Shown in pieces: positions 34,676 through 44,824 of a DNA stretch of 64,000 bases (position 1 is the first letter of the stretch; each line of letters begins with the position of its first letter). The DNA comes from JBGQOG01 sp052113705. GTDB taxonomy: Bacteria > Pseudomonadota > Alphaproteobacteria > Rhodobacterales > Rhodobacteraceae. Under the pieces are notes generated by a model, which saw only the letters and a program-made list of their open reading frames with translations, was not told the DNA's origin and searched no databases. Location: NCBI RefSeq assembly GCF_052113705.1, contig NZ_JBGQOG010000019.1, positions 1 through 64,000 on the forward strand. Direction: 5' to 3'. The translations under genes and the position numbers were made by a program.

Positions 34676-35890
34676 TCAGCCCACCAGCGCTTTGTTCAGA
34701 TATTCATCGACTTTCTCGAGGTAACCCATGGTCGAGAGCCATTTTTGATCCGGGCCGACCAGCAGCGCCAGATCCTTGGTCATGAAGCCGTCTTCGACGG
34801 TGGCCACGGTGACCTTTTCCAACGTCTCGGCAAAGCGCAGCAGCTGCGCGTTGTCGTCGAGTTTTGCGCGGTGCTTCAACCCGCCGGACCAGGCGTAGAT
34901 CGAGGCGATGGAGTTGGTCGAGGTCTGTTTGCCCGCCTGGTGCTGGCGGTAGTGACGGGTCACGGTGCCATGTGCCGCTTCCGCTTCCACCGTCTTGCCA
35001 TCCGGCGTCATCAGCACCGAGGTCATCAGCCCGAGCGAGCCAAAGCCCTGCGCCACGGTGTCCGACTGCACGTCGCCATCGTAGTTTTTGCAGGCCCAGA
35101 CATAGCCGCCCGACCATTTCATCGCCGAGGCGACCATATCGTCGATCAGGCGGTGCTCGTAATGGATGCCCGCAGCTTTGAATTTGTCTTCAAATTCTTC
35201 GGCATAGACCTTGGCGAACAGATCCTTGAAGCGGCCGTCATAGGCTTTCAGGATGGTGTTCTTGGTCGAGAGATAGACCGGCCAGCCCTTGACCAGACCA
35301 TAGTTCATCGAGGCGCGGGCAAAGTCGATGATCGACTCGTCCAGGTTGTACATCGCCATGGTGACGCCGGCGCCCGGTGCTTTGAACACTTCGCGCTCGA
35401 TCACTTCGCCGTCGTCGCCGACGAATTTCAGCGTCACGGTGCCTTTGCCCGGGAAGCGGAAATCGGTGGCGCGGTATTGGTCGCCAAAGGCATGACGGCC
35501 CACCACGATCGGCTGGGTCCAGCCCGGCACCAGACGCGGGACGTTCTTGCAGATGATCGGCTCGCGGAAGATCACGCCGCCGAGGATGTTGCGGATGGTG
35601 CCGTTCGGCGATTTCCACATCTGCTTGAGGCCGAATTCCTCAACGCGCTGCTCATCCGGGGTGATCGTCGCACATTTGACGCCGACGCCGTATTTCTTGA
35701 TCGCCTCGGCCGAGTCGATGGTGATCTGGTCGTTGGTGCGGTCGCGCTCTTCGATGCCCAGATCGTAATATTTCAGGTCAATGTCGAGGTAGGGCAGGAT
35801 CAGCTTTTGTTTGATGAAATCCCAGATGATCCGGGTCATTTCATCGCCGTCGAGTTCGACGACGGGGTTGGCTACCTTGATCTTCGACAT
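34676..35890 (-). CDS. icd: Isocitrate dehydrogenase (NADP-dependent, monomer-type length of dimeric class)
   Basis: The 404-residue product is the eukaryote-like dimeric NADP isocitrate dehydrogenase common in alphaproteobacteria: NPVVELDGDEMTRIIW at the N-terminus, SPNGTIRNILGGVIFREPI (substrate serine and arginines), YKNYDGDVQSD-like KNYDGDVQSDTVAQGFGSLG (metal aspartates) and EAAHGTVTRHYRQHQAG (NADP site). It converts isocitrate to 2-oxoglutarate in the TCA cycle. It is monocistronic with a clear terminator. Confidence 0.97.
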   Translation of the reverse strand: MSKIKVANPVVELDGDEMTRIIWDFIKQKLILPYLDIDLKYYDLGIEERDRTNDQITIDSAEAIKKYGVGVKCATITPDEQRVEEFGLKQMWKSPNGTIRNILGGVIFREPIICKNVPRLVPGWTQPIVVGRHAFGDQYRATDFRFPGKGTVTLKFVGDDGEVIEREVFKAPGAGVTMAMYNLDESIIDFARASMNYGLVKGWPVYLSTKNTILKAYDGRFKDLFAKVYAEEFEDKFKAAGIHYEHRLIDDMVASAMKWSGGYVWACKNYDGDVQSDTVAQGFGSLGLMTSVLMTPDGKTVEAEAAHGTVTRHYRQHQAGKQTSTNSIASIYAWSGGLKHRAKLDDNAQLLRFAETLEKVTVATVEDGFMTKDLALLVGPDQKWLSTMGYLEKVDEYLNKALVG

Positions 35891-36018
35891 GAGGCCCTCT
35901 TGATGTTGGAGTCGATTGCCGCGTGCATAGCGGAAATCCGGCGTATTGGGAAGTGCGGTATGCAGATGTATACTGTATTGGCGCTGTTTTTCGCGCGGGG
36001 ATGCACTAGATCAGTCGC

Positions 36019-36684
36019 ATGAACAGGATCATCACCATAATCGCGCTGTCTTCCATCGGTTTTTTGCCGATTCCGGCAGCATCTCAGGGAATTCCGCGCG
36101 GCATGGTGGCGCTGTCGCAGCGGGTCTATGTCGATGCGGCGGCGAGTTCCGCCCAGCGCACGGCGATCCGTCGGCGGATTGCCGCTGCCGAGGCCGGCGT
36201 GGCGCAGCATTTCGGCGCGCTGCGGGTGGCGCCGATGTGGCAGGTCTGCGTGACGCCCGCCTGTGACGCGGCGAACCGGATCACCAGTCGGGCGCTGACC
36301 TATGGCCCCTTGCTGACGCAGATCTCCTCCAAGGCCTTTGCCGATGACAAAACCTATCTGCATGAGCATGTGCACACGCAGATGGCCGCGGCCTTGGGGT
36401 TGCAACTGGGCGGGGCGCGGCGCCTGCCGAACTGGTTTGATGAGGGGCTGGCGACGGTGATCTCGAGATCGGTGGGCTATCCTAAGAACCGCCGTGCAGA
36501 TTGCGCCGCCGTGGCGCAGATGGCGCTGCCGAAAACCCGGGCGGAATTCGTGGCTTTGTCGAAACCAAAAGGGGCAGGGCCGGTTTACACCCGCTCGGCC
36601 TGTGCGGTGTTGAATTGGATGGATCAGGGGCGCGGCGCGCCCGAGGCCTGGGCGCAGCTGCGGGCGGGCAAAAGCCTGCCGTAA
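36019..36684 (+). CDS. Secreted metallopeptidase-like protein (HEHVH motif)
   Basis: The 221-residue product has a signal peptide (MNRIITIIALSSIGFLPIPAAS) and a zinc-peptidase motif HEHVHTQM (HExxH), followed about 30 residues later by NWFDEGLATVIS, which offers the third ligand of the gluzincin arrangement. Four cysteines (two in VCVTPAC, and two further on) could form disulfides in the periplasm. The substrate is unknown. No clear ribosome-binding site precedes the ATG. It is a single gene between icd (divergent) and a convergent operon. Confidence 0.65.
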   Translation: MNRIITIIALSSIGFLPIPAASQGIPRGMVALSQRVYVDAAASSAQRTAIRRRIAAAEAGVAQHFGALRVAPMWQVCVTPACDAANRITSRALTYGPLLTQISSKAFADDKTYLHEHVHTQMAAALGLQLGGARRLPNWFDEGLATVISRSVGYPKNRRADCAAVAQMALPKTRAEFVALSKPKGAGPVYTRSACAVLNWMDQGRGAPEAWAQLRAGKSLP

Positions 36685-36759
36685 ATCGCGCCGGAGCGGG
36701 GAATGCGGCGGGCCAGATTGGCCCGACCGCGCCTTTGCGGCCCCGCAGGGCCGGAGCAC

Positions 36760-37104
36760 TCAGCTGGAATATTCGCCCATCCACAGCTCCATCCGATAGG
36801 CTTTGCCAGTGGCGCGCATCTTGGCGATCTTATCGAGCAGAATGAGCCGCATCCGCTTGGGTTCCATCGGAATTTCCCAATCGTCCTCGCCATCGAGGCC
36901 CATGATCGCCACGTCGATCTGACCGATTTCGCGGTCCTCGCGCAGCTCCCAGACCTCCATCGTATGCACCCATTCATCGAGCTTTTCGAGGCGGGGCGCC
37001 AGATGCTCCAGATCATCGAGGCTGGCCACTTTCACTGGGCCGTCCTCCAGCAAGGTCTTCACTTCGGCATTGGTCAGCGTCGGTTTGTAAATGCGGGCGG
37101 CCAT
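36760..37104 (-). CDS. Conserved hypothetical protein, last gene of four-gene operon
   Basis: The 114-residue soluble, acidic product (MAARIYKPTLTNAEVKTLLE..., IDVAIMGLDGEDDWEIPMEP) has no signal peptide, membrane segment or catalytic motif I recognise. It follows the HD hydrolase gene with a two-base gap, so it belongs to the operon 38640-36760. Normal codon use for the window suggests a long-standing chromosomal gene. Confidence 0.6.
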   Translation of the reverse strand: MAARIYKPTLTNAEVKTLLEDGPVKVASLDDLEHLAPRLEKLDEWVHTMEVWELREDREIGQIDVAIMGLDGEDDWEIPMEPKRMRLILLDKIAKMRATGKAYRMELWMGEYSS

Positions 37105-37106
37105 GT

Positions 37107-37721
37107 CTATCTGCCTTTGAAAAATGCGGCGGTTTTCGCCTGAACATAGGGCCAGAGGCGCGGCGCGCCGCGGGCAACCTTGGCGCCAACGCGGGATTCC
37201 AGCTGCGCTGCGGTCACGTTGTATTCGATCCAGGTGCCACCGCCGGAGGCGATGTTGTGCAGCACCGGCTGCACCCGGTCGAGCGATTTGGCAAAGACCG
37301 CATCCGGGGTCTCGGCCGCCTCAAACTCTTCCCAGATCGCGCGAAGTTCAGCCTCCAGATCCTTGGGAAGTAATCCGAAAATACGGTCAGCGGCGGCGGC
37401 TTCCTTGGCGGCTTGCAGGGCCGCGTCATGCGCGCCGTGGATCGGTGTGTCGCCCGCATCAATCTCGACAAGATCATGCAGGATCAGCATTTTCACCACG
37501 CGCGAGATGTCCACCCCGGGGCCCGCCTGATCGGCCAGCACCAGCGCATAAAGCGTCAGATGCCAGCTGTGCTCGCCCGAGTTTTCCCGGCGCGAGCCAT
37601 CGGCCAAAGTCGTCGCGCGCAGCACCTGTTTCAGCCGGTCCGCCTCCATCAGGAAGGCGAATTGCTGATCGAGGCGGCTCTGCGCTGCATCGTTCGGCGG
37701 CGGGGTCTGCACGATGCTCAT
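37107..37721 (-). CDS. HD-domain hydrolase, 5'-deoxynucleotidase (YfbR)-like
   Basis: The 204-residue cytoplasmic protein has an HD phosphohydrolase domain: His51 in SGEHSWHLTLYALVLAD, His82-Asp83 in LILHDLVEIDAGD and a further Asp in ETPDAVFAKSLDRVQPVL. This order fits the HD_3 group that includes the 5'-deoxynucleotidase YfbR. It probably dephosphorylates nucleotides, but substrate choice is not readable. It overlaps the upstream small gene by 4 bp. Confidence 0.8.
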   Translation of the reverse strand: MSIVQTPPPNDAAQSRLDQQFAFLMEADRLKQVLRATTLADGSRRENSGEHSWHLTLYALVLADQAGPGVDISRVVKMLILHDLVEIDAGDTPIHGAHDAALQAAKEAAAADRIFGLLPKDLEAELRAIWEEFEAAETPDAVFAKSLDRVQPVLHNIASGGGTWIEYNVTAAQLESRVGAKVARGAPRLWPYVQAKTAAFFKGR

Positions 37722-37984
37722 GCGTCGCTTTCGGGCGAGATGAATTCCCGGTCGATGGTTTCGGCCTCTGCCCGCGCCGTGGCGAGGCGCGCGGCCAGAT
37801 ATTCGCGCGCCTTGACCTCAGCCATCCGCACCCGGATCGAGGTCATGAAGGCCTCCTGCATGGTTTGCGAGGCGGCCCCCAGCACTTTGGAGACTTCATT
37901 GACCAGCGAGGCATCGCCGGTTTCAGCGACGGCGGCCAGCGTGTCGCGGGCCAATGCGTCCCCCAGCTCGTCAATAAAGCTCAT
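37718..37984 (-). CDS. Small conserved hypothetical protein
   Basis: The 88-residue product is predicted mostly helical and acidic (MSFIDELGDALARDTLAAVAE, then EAFMTSIRVRMAEVKAREYL). No domain is recognised. It overlaps both neighbours by 4 bp (ATGA), so it is translated in step with the alpha/beta hydrolase and the HD hydrolase. Confidence 0.65.
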   Translation of the reverse strand: MSFIDELGDALARDTLAAVAETGDASLVNEVSKVLGAASQTMQEAFMTSIRVRMAEVKAREYLAARLATARAEAETIDREFISPESDA

Positions 37985-38640
37985 CTGCTGCCTTCGGTCA
38001 GACGGCGGCGGACATAGGTCTGCACGCTCGAAATCATCGGTTTCATATGCGCCTCGTCATCCTTGAAGAAGTGGTCGGCCCCTTCGACCTCTTCATGGGT
38101 GATGGTGATGCCCTTCTGCTCGCGCAATTTGCCGACGAGGGTCTGGGTATCTTTCGGCGGCGCGATGCGGTCGGCGGCGCCGTTGATGATCAGACCCGAG
38201 GCCGGGCAGGGTGCGAGGAAGCTGAAATCATACATGTTTGCCGGCGGGGCGACCGAGATGAAGCCGGTGATCTCGGGACGCCGCATCAGAAGCTGCATGC
38301 CGATCCAGGCCCCAAAGGAGAAACCCGCCACCCAGCAATGCTTGGAATTCGGGTTCATCGCCTGCAGGTAATCCAGCGCCGAGGCGGCATCCGACAGCTC
38401 GCCAATGCCCTGATCGTATTCGCCCTGGCTGCGCCCGACACCGCGGAAGTTGAACCGCAGCACGGTGAACCCCAACTTATGGAAAGCGTAGTGCAGGTTG
38501 TAGACGACGCGGTTGTTCATCGTGCCGCCAAATTGCGGATCGGGATGCAGAATGATCGCGATCGGTGCATCCGGCATCTGCTGGGGGTGGTAGCGGCCTT
38601 CCAGACGGCCTTCGGGGCCGGGGAAAATAACTTCGGGCAT
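37981..38640 (-). CDS. Alpha/beta hydrolase
   Basis: The 219-residue product is a compact alpha/beta hydrolase of the kind annotated as CocE/serine aminopeptidase-like: oxyanion region HPDPQFGGTMNN, FNFRGVGRSQG, nucleophile elbow GFSFGAW (Ser108), an Asp in NGAADRIAP and the catalytic His in EGADHFFKD. No signal peptide is seen. The start at 38640 (MPEVIFPGPEG) is preferred over 38676. First gene of a tightly overlapping four-gene operon; substrate unknown. Confidence 0.82.
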   Translation of the reverse strand: MPEVIFPGPEGRLEGRYHPQQMPDAPIAIILHPDPQFGGTMNNRVVYNLHYAFHKLGFTVLRFNFRGVGRSQGEYDQGIGELSDAASALDYLQAMNPNSKHCWVAGFSFGAWIGMQLLMRRPEITGFISVAPPANMYDFSFLAPCPASGLIINGAADRIAPPKDTQTLVGKLREQKGITITHEEVEGADHFFKDDEAHMKPMISSVQTYVRRRLTEGSR

Positions 38641-38687
38641 GAGCCTCGCCTGTAGCTGTGGGGGCTTTCGCAGCACCGTCGGAAAAG

Positions 38688-38718
38688 TTGACGGGTTCGC
38701 TGGGCTCCCCTAGTAGGG
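38688..38718 (+). promoter_or_regulatory. Candidate iscR-suf promoter with palindromic -10 region
   Basis: TTGACG (38688-38693) and TAGTAG (38711-38716) are 17 bp apart. The -10 hexamer lies inside a perfect inverted repeat CCCCTA-G-TAGGGG (38707-38719). The site is about 130 bp before the iscR ATG and faces the suf operon. An IscR, Irr or RirA site is possible; the palindrome does not match any consensus I can recall with certainty. Confidence 0.4.
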
Positions 38719-38848
38719 GGCAGCACTGCGTTGGGGCAGTCTGCCGATTGTGATCTGAGTTAAGCGGCCTTCCGTGCCACGTCAATGCTGGACGCGGAAG
38801 CAAGGGGCAAATGCGGGGCCATCTGGCCTGCTGTTTGGGAGAAATGCG

Positions 38849-39307
38849 ATGAAATTGTCGACCAAAGGCCGTTATGCGATGGTGGCGCTGGTGGATCTGG
38901 CGATCGCCAAGGATGGCGAGCTGACCTCGCTTGCCGGGATTTCCAAACGGCAGGATCTGTCGCTGCCCTATCTGGAGCAGCTCTTCGTGCGGCTGCGGCG
39001 GGCGGGGCTGGTGACCTCGGTGCGCGGTCCCGGCGGCGGCTACCGTCTGGCGCGGCTGCCCGCCGAGATCCGGGTGAGCGAGATTTTCGAGGCGGTGGAT
39101 GAGACCGTTTCCGCCATGCATATGGGGGCAGGGGCGACCGGTGGCGTCTCGGGCAGCCGCGCGCAGAGCCTGTCGAACCGGCTGTGGGAGAGCCTCTCGG
39201 CGCAGGTCTATGTGTTTTTGCACCAGACGACGCTGGCCGATGTGGTGAAAAACGGGCTGAAACCGTGCCCGGCGGTGCCGACCCTGTTTCATGTGGTGGA
39301 TGAATGA
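38849..39307 (+). CDS. iscR: Rrf2-family regulator IscR, lacking the Cys cluster
   Basis: The 152-residue product has the Rrf2 winged helix (KLSTKGRYAMVALVDLA, DLSLPYLEQLFVRLRRAGLV, VRGPGGGYRLAR) and heads the suf operon. In the E. coli protein three cysteines at 92, 98 and 104 plus His107 hold a [2Fe-2S] cluster. Here that stretch (residues 88-112) has none, and the only cysteine is Cys140 in LKPCPAVP. The IscR of Rhodobacter sphaeroides is reported to be similarly unusual. It probably represses the operon in response to iron or Fe-S supply. It overlaps the next gene by 4 bp. Confidence 0.88.
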   Translation: MKLSTKGRYAMVALVDLAIAKDGELTSLAGISKRQDLSLPYLEQLFVRLRRAGLVTSVRGPGGGYRLARLPAEIRVSEIFEAVDETVSAMHMGAGATGGVSGSRAQSLSNRLWESLSAQVYVFLHQTTLADVVKNGLKPCPAVPTLFHVVDE

Positions 39308-40347
39308 GCCGGACCTATCTCGACCATAACGCCACCACGCCTTTGCGGCCTGAGGCGCGGGCGGCGATGCTGGCGGCGATGGATCTGTTCGGCAATCCCT
39401 CTTCGGTCCATGCCGAGGGCCGTGCGGCCAAGGGGCTGATCGAGACGGCGCGGGCGCAGATTTCCGCTGCGCTTGGTGCGGATGGTGCCGATATCATCTT
39501 TACCTCCTCGGCCACTGAGGCGGCAGCGCTAGGGATGGCCGGGCGTGATCTGGCGGTGGCGGAGATCGAGCATGACGCGGTGCTGAGCTGGGGCCGCCCG
39601 GCCCTGCCGGTGGACCGCGATGGCCGGGTGACGGTGACGGATCCGGCGCAATCTGCGCTGCAGCTGGCCAATTCGGAAACCGGGGTGATGCAGGATCTGC
39701 CGGAGGGGCTCTGGCTCTCGGATCTGACGCAGGCCTTTGGCAAGGTGCCGCTGGCCTTCAACTGGCTTGGCTGTCAGACGGCGCTGATCTCGGCGCATAA
39801 ACTCGGCGGTCCGAAGGGGATCGGCGCGCTGATCGTCAAGCGCGGCACCGAAATTGCGGCGCAGCTGAAGGGCGGCGGGCAAGAGATGGGCCGCCGGGCG
39901 GGCACCGAAAACCTGATTGGAATCGCGGGCTTCGGGGCGGCGGCCGCGGCGGCGGCGGCGGATCTGGCGGCGGGTCGCTGGGACGAGGTTGCCGAACTTA
40001 GAAATATTCTAGAAAAGGCACTGGAAGCTGGCGCGGAAGATGTTATCTTTCCGGGTAGGAACGCCAGTCGGCTACCCAACACGCTCAATGTCCTGAGCCC
40101 CGGCTGGAAAGGCGAGACGCAAGTGATGCGGCTTGACCTCTCAGGCTTCGCGATTTCGGCCGGATCGGCCTGTTCGTCGGGGAAGGTGCGCGCCAGCCGG
40201 GTGCTGCGCGCGATGGGATATGACGAGATGGAAGCGGGCTCGGCCATCCGCATCTCACTGGGGTTGCAGACGACCCTGGCGGATGTGGAGCGCTTTGCGG
40301 ATGCATGGCTTTCGGCCCGGGGCAAGCACCGGGGCCGGGCGGCCTGA
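39304..40347 (+). CDS. Cysteine desulfurase, NifS/IscS-type
   Basis: The 347-residue class V aminotransferase-fold enzyme has the PLP lysine in ISAHKLGGPKG (Lys166), the family start YLDHNATTPLRPEA, and the active-site cysteine in SAGSACSSGKVRASRVLRAMG (Cys290; quoted in parts). It releases sulfur from cysteine as a persulfide for Fe-S or other sulfur carriers. It is shorter than housekeeping IscS (about 400). It lies between iscR and sufB although a SufS closes the same operon, so two desulfurases are co-expressed. Confidence 0.92.
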   Translation: MSRTYLDHNATTPLRPEARAAMLAAMDLFGNPSSVHAEGRAAKGLIETARAQISAALGADGADIIFTSSATEAAALGMAGRDLAVAEIEHDAVLSWGRPALPVDRDGRVTVTDPAQSALQLANSETGVMQDLPEGLWLSDLTQAFGKVPLAFNWLGCQTALISAHKLGGPKGIGALIVKRGTEIAAQLKGGGQEMGRRAGTENLIGIAGFGAAAAAAAADLAAGRWDEVAELRNILEKALEAGAEDVIFPGRNASRLPNTLNVLSPGWKGETQVMRLDLSGFAISAGSACSSGKVRASRVLRAMGYDEMEAGSAIRISLGLQTTLADVERFADAWLSARGKHRGRAA

Positions 40348-40414
40348 AGGGCCCCGTCAGGGGCAAGATAGTTTAAGGACGGGGCGCAAGCCTCTGGCAA
40401 GGATGGAAAAGAAC

Positions 40415-41931
<1,517 letters not shown>

Positions 41932-41935
<4 letters not shown>

Positions 41936-42246
41936 TCGTTACCACCACCGACCGCGTTGAAGGCCATCCGGTCACCCGCTACCACGGCATCGTGACCGGC
42001 GAAGCGATCATGGGCGCCAATGTGGTGCGCGATCTGTTCGCCTCGATCACCGATATCGTCGGCGGCCGCTCGGGGGCTTACGAGTCAAAGCTGAAAGACG
42101 CACGCGAAACCGCGCTGCGCGAGTTGGAAGAGCGCGCCCTGGCCTTGGGCGCAAACGCCGTGATCGGCGTGGACCTGGATTACGAAGTGGTCGGCAATTC
42201 GATGCTCATGGTGAGCGCATCCGGCACTGCCGTCACGATCGACTGA
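41932..42246 (+). CDS. YbjQ/UPF0145 family protein inside the suf operon
   Basis: The 104-residue product carries the YbjQ fold: RYHGIVTGEAIMGANVVRDL, then ALGANAVIGVDLDYE and the C-terminal MLMVSASGTAVTI. These pentameric proteins were named for a putative heavy-metal-binding fold, without a proven function. It overlaps sufB by 4 bp and precedes sufC by nine bases, so its placement argues for a role in Fe-S assembly or metal handling. Confidence 0.88.
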
Positions 42247-42255
42247 GGAAGAAAA

Positions 42256-43026
42256 ATGCTGGAAATCAAGAACCTGCACGTCAAACTTGAAGATGAAGAC
42301 AAGGTGATCCTGAAAGGGGTCAACCTGACCATCAACCCGGGCGAAGTGCATGCGATCATGGGGCCGAACGGCTCGGGGAAATCGACGCTTTCCTATGTGC
42401 TCTCGGGCCGCGATGGCTATGAGGTGACCGAGGGCTCGGCGACGCTGCTCGGCGAAGAGCTCTTGGAGATGGAACCGGAGGAGCGCGCGGCGCTCGGCCT
42501 CTTCCTCGCTTTCCAATATCCGGTGGAAATTCCGGGGGTTGGCAACATGACCTTCCTGCGCACCGCGGTGAATGCACAGCGCAAGGCGCGCGGTGAGGAA
42601 GAGCTGACGGCGGGTGAATTCCTGAAAGTCGTGCGTGAAAAGGCCAAGGCGCTCAAGATCGACGCCGATATGCTCAAGCGTCCGGTCAATGTGGGCTTCT
42701 CGGGCGGCGAGAAAAAGCGCAACGAAATCCTGCAGATGGCCATGCTTGAGCCGAAGATGTGCGTGTTGGACGAGACGGATTCGGGCCTCGACGTTGATGC
42801 GATGAAACTGGTGGCCGATGGCGTGAACGCTTTGCGCGATGCCGGGCGCTCCTTCCTCGTCATCACCCATTACCAGCGTCTCCTGGATCATATCGCACCG
42901 GATGTTGTGCACATCATGGCCGATGGCCGCATTCTGAAAACCGGCGGCCCCGAGCTGGCGCTGGAGGTTGAAAAGAACGGCTATGCCGCGATTCTGGCCG
43001 AAAACGGGCTGGAAGGGGTGCTCTGA
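42256..43026 (+). CDS. sufC: Fe-S assembly ATPase SufC
   Basis: The 256-residue ABC-type ATPase has Walker A GPNGSGKST (residues 36-44), the SufC-specific FLAFQYPVEIPGV segment, the signature FSGGEKKRNEILQMA and Walker B MCVLDETDSGLDVDAM. It is soluble and drives conformational change in the SufBCD complex. AGGAAG precedes the start; the stop overlaps the sufD start by one base. Confidence 0.97.
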   Translation: MLEIKNLHVKLEDEDKVILKGVNLTINPGEVHAIMGPNGSGKSTLSYVLSGRDGYEVTEGSATLLGEELLEMEPEERAALGLFLAFQYPVEIPGVGNMTFLRTAVNAQRKARGEEELTAGEFLKVVREKAKALKIDADMLKRPVNVGFSGGEKKRNEILQMAMLEPKMCVLDETDSGLDVDAMKLVADGVNALRDAGRSFLVITHYQRLLDHIAPDVVHIMADGRILKTGGPELALEVEKNGYAAILAENGLEGVL

Positions 43027-44324
43027 TGGCGGGTGCCGTGAAACCGGCCGAGGTGAAGGCCGCGGCGCTGGCCGCGCGGCTGACGGGGCTGAGCCTGCCG
43101 GAGGGTGGCTTTACCGCCCCCGCACGGGCGCAGGCCATGGCGCGTCTGCAGGCGATGGGCCTGCCGGGCAAGCGCGATGAATACTGGCGCTACACCGACC
43201 CGAGCTTGTTGACCGCGCCCGCGGCCACAGCGGCATCGCCGCATGACACGCAGGATGAGGCGCCGCTCTTCGCCGAGATCGCGGCGTTGCGTCTGGTGTT
43301 CAACGACGGCGTTTTCGATGCGGAAGCTTCGGATGCGCTGGCGGGCAGCGGGGTTGAGCTCCTGTCTTCGGTGCAGGCGCTGGATCTGCATTGGGCGCAG
43401 GGCCTTTACGGGGTGCTGGAAGCCTCGGGGCAAAAACCGGTGGACCGGCCCTTGGCCGCGCTGAACACCGCTGTCGCGCAAGAGGGCGTTTTGCTGCGCG
43501 TGACGCGTGTGGTCACCAAGCCGGTGCATCTGATTTACAACCATATTTCAGGTACCTCTGACAGCTATCTCCACCACTGCGTCAAGATTGAAGCCGGGGC
43601 CGAGCTGACGCTGATCGAGACGGGTGCCGCCGCCGCGCGCTGGAACCATGTGCTGGAAGTGGATGTGGCTGAGGGCGGCAAGTTCCACCATATCCGCAGC
43701 CAGGGCCGCGACCGCGAGCGTCAGGCCGCCACGCATATCTTTGCACGGATCGGCACCGGCGCGCTGTTCAAGAGCTTTACGCTGACTGCCAATGGCGTGA
43801 TGACCCGCAACGAAGCGGTGATCGACATGCTCGGCGATGATGCGGTGGCGCATATCGCGGGGGCGGCTCTGGGCGATGGCCATTCGGGCAGCTTCCACCA
43901 TGACGATACGGTTTTCATCACCCATGCGGGTCTGCGCGGCGAAAGCCGTCAGGTCTTTAAAAAGGTGTTGAAACATGGCGCTACCGGCGTTTTCCAAGGT
44001 AAGATCTGGGTCAAACAGGGCGCGCAAAAGACCGATGGTTATCAGATCAGCCAAGCGCTTTTGCTTGATGAGGACAGCCAGTTCCTCGCCAAGCCGGAGC
44101 TTGAGATCTATGCCGATGACGTGAAATGCTCGCATGGTTCGACCACCGGCGCGATCGACGAGACGGCGCTGTTCTACCTGCGCTCGCGCGGCGTGCCGCA
44201 GGAAGAGGCGATTTCGCTTTTGGTGCTGTCCTTCCTCGCCGATACGATCGCCGAGATCGAGGATGAGGCGTTGCAGGCCGAGATTGTCGACCGTCTGGAA
44301 GGCTGGCTGGCCCGGAGACGGTAA
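43026..44324 (+). CDS. sufD: Fe-S assembly protein SufD
   Basis: The 432-residue product has the SufB/D beta-helix core with HNTGSF-like HHDDTVFITHAGLRGESRQV, FKKVLKHGATGVFQGKIWV and the conserved C-terminal KCSHGSTTGAIDETALFYL and RSRGVPQEEAISLLV. The N-terminal helical part (KRDEYWRYTDPS) is typical. It completes the SufBCD scaffold. Start and stop each overlap a neighbouring gene by one base. Confidence 0.96.
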   Translation: MAGAVKPAEVKAAALAARLTGLSLPEGGFTAPARAQAMARLQAMGLPGKRDEYWRYTDPSLLTAPAATAASPHDTQDEAPLFAEIAALRLVFNDGVFDAEASDALAGSGVELLSSVQALDLHWAQGLYGVLEASGQKPVDRPLAALNTAVAQEGVLLRVTRVVTKPVHLIYNHISGTSDSYLHHCVKIEAGAELTLIETGAAAARWNHVLEVDVAEGGKFHHIRSQGRDRERQAATHIFARIGTGALFKSFTLTANGVMTRNEAVIDMLGDDAVAHIAGAALGDGHSGSFHHDDTVFITHAGLRGESRQVFKKVLKHGATGVFQGKIWVKQGAQKTDGYQISQALLLDEDSQFLAKPELEIYADDVKCSHGSTTGAIDETALFYLRSRGVPQEEAISLLVLSFLADTIAEIEDEALQAEIVDRLEGWLARRR

Positions 44325-44824
44325 TGGCGGTCAGCGATGATATTCTGGCCTCCTATCGGGGTCCGCGCCGGGTTCTGGCGCGGATCCTTGCGGCACCGCG
44401 GCGCGAGGATCGGCCGCTCGGCTATCTGATCGCGGCGCTGATCGTCGGCTTTATCGCCCTCTGGCCCGGGATGGCGCGGGACGCGCATTTCGCCCCCGAG
44501 GTGCCGCTTGGTCAGCGCATGCTGGGCGCGGCCCTGGGGATGCTGGTCCTGGTGCCGGTTTTCTATTTGCTCGCCGGGGCAAGTGCTTATGTGGCAAAGC
44601 TCATTTGGGGACGGCTGGATTTCTACGGCGCCCGCGTGGCTTTGTTCTGGGCCTTGCTGGCGGCATCGCCCTTGATGCTTTTGCAGGGCCTGGTGTCGGG
44701 CTTCATCGGTGGCGGGCCGCAGTTGACCCTGACCGGGGCCTTGGTTTTTTGCGTTTTCGCCTGGTTTTGGATCAGCGGTTTGCGACTATCGGCATTGGGC
44801 GGGGAGCACGTGGATGGAGCTTAG
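44324..44824 (+). CDS. YIP1-like membrane protein (first) in the suf operon
   Basis: The 166-residue product has about four to five hydrophobic segments (YLIAALIVGFIALWPGM, LGAALGMLVLVPVFYLLAGA, ALFWALLAASPLMLLQGLVSG). The arrangement fits YIP1-family membrane proteins of unknown function. It overlaps sufD by one base and the next YIP1 gene by 11 bases, so it is cotranslated with them. No link to Fe-S chemistry is known; in related genomes I recall similar genes at this place. Confidence 0.65.
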   Translation: MAVSDDILASYRGPRRVLARILAAPRREDRPLGYLIAALIVGFIALWPGMARDAHFAPEVPLGQRMLGAALGMLVLVPVFYLLAGASAYVAKLIWGRLDFYGARVALFWALLAASPLMLLQGLVSGFIGGGPQLTLTGALVFCVFAWFWISGLRLSALGGEHVDGA

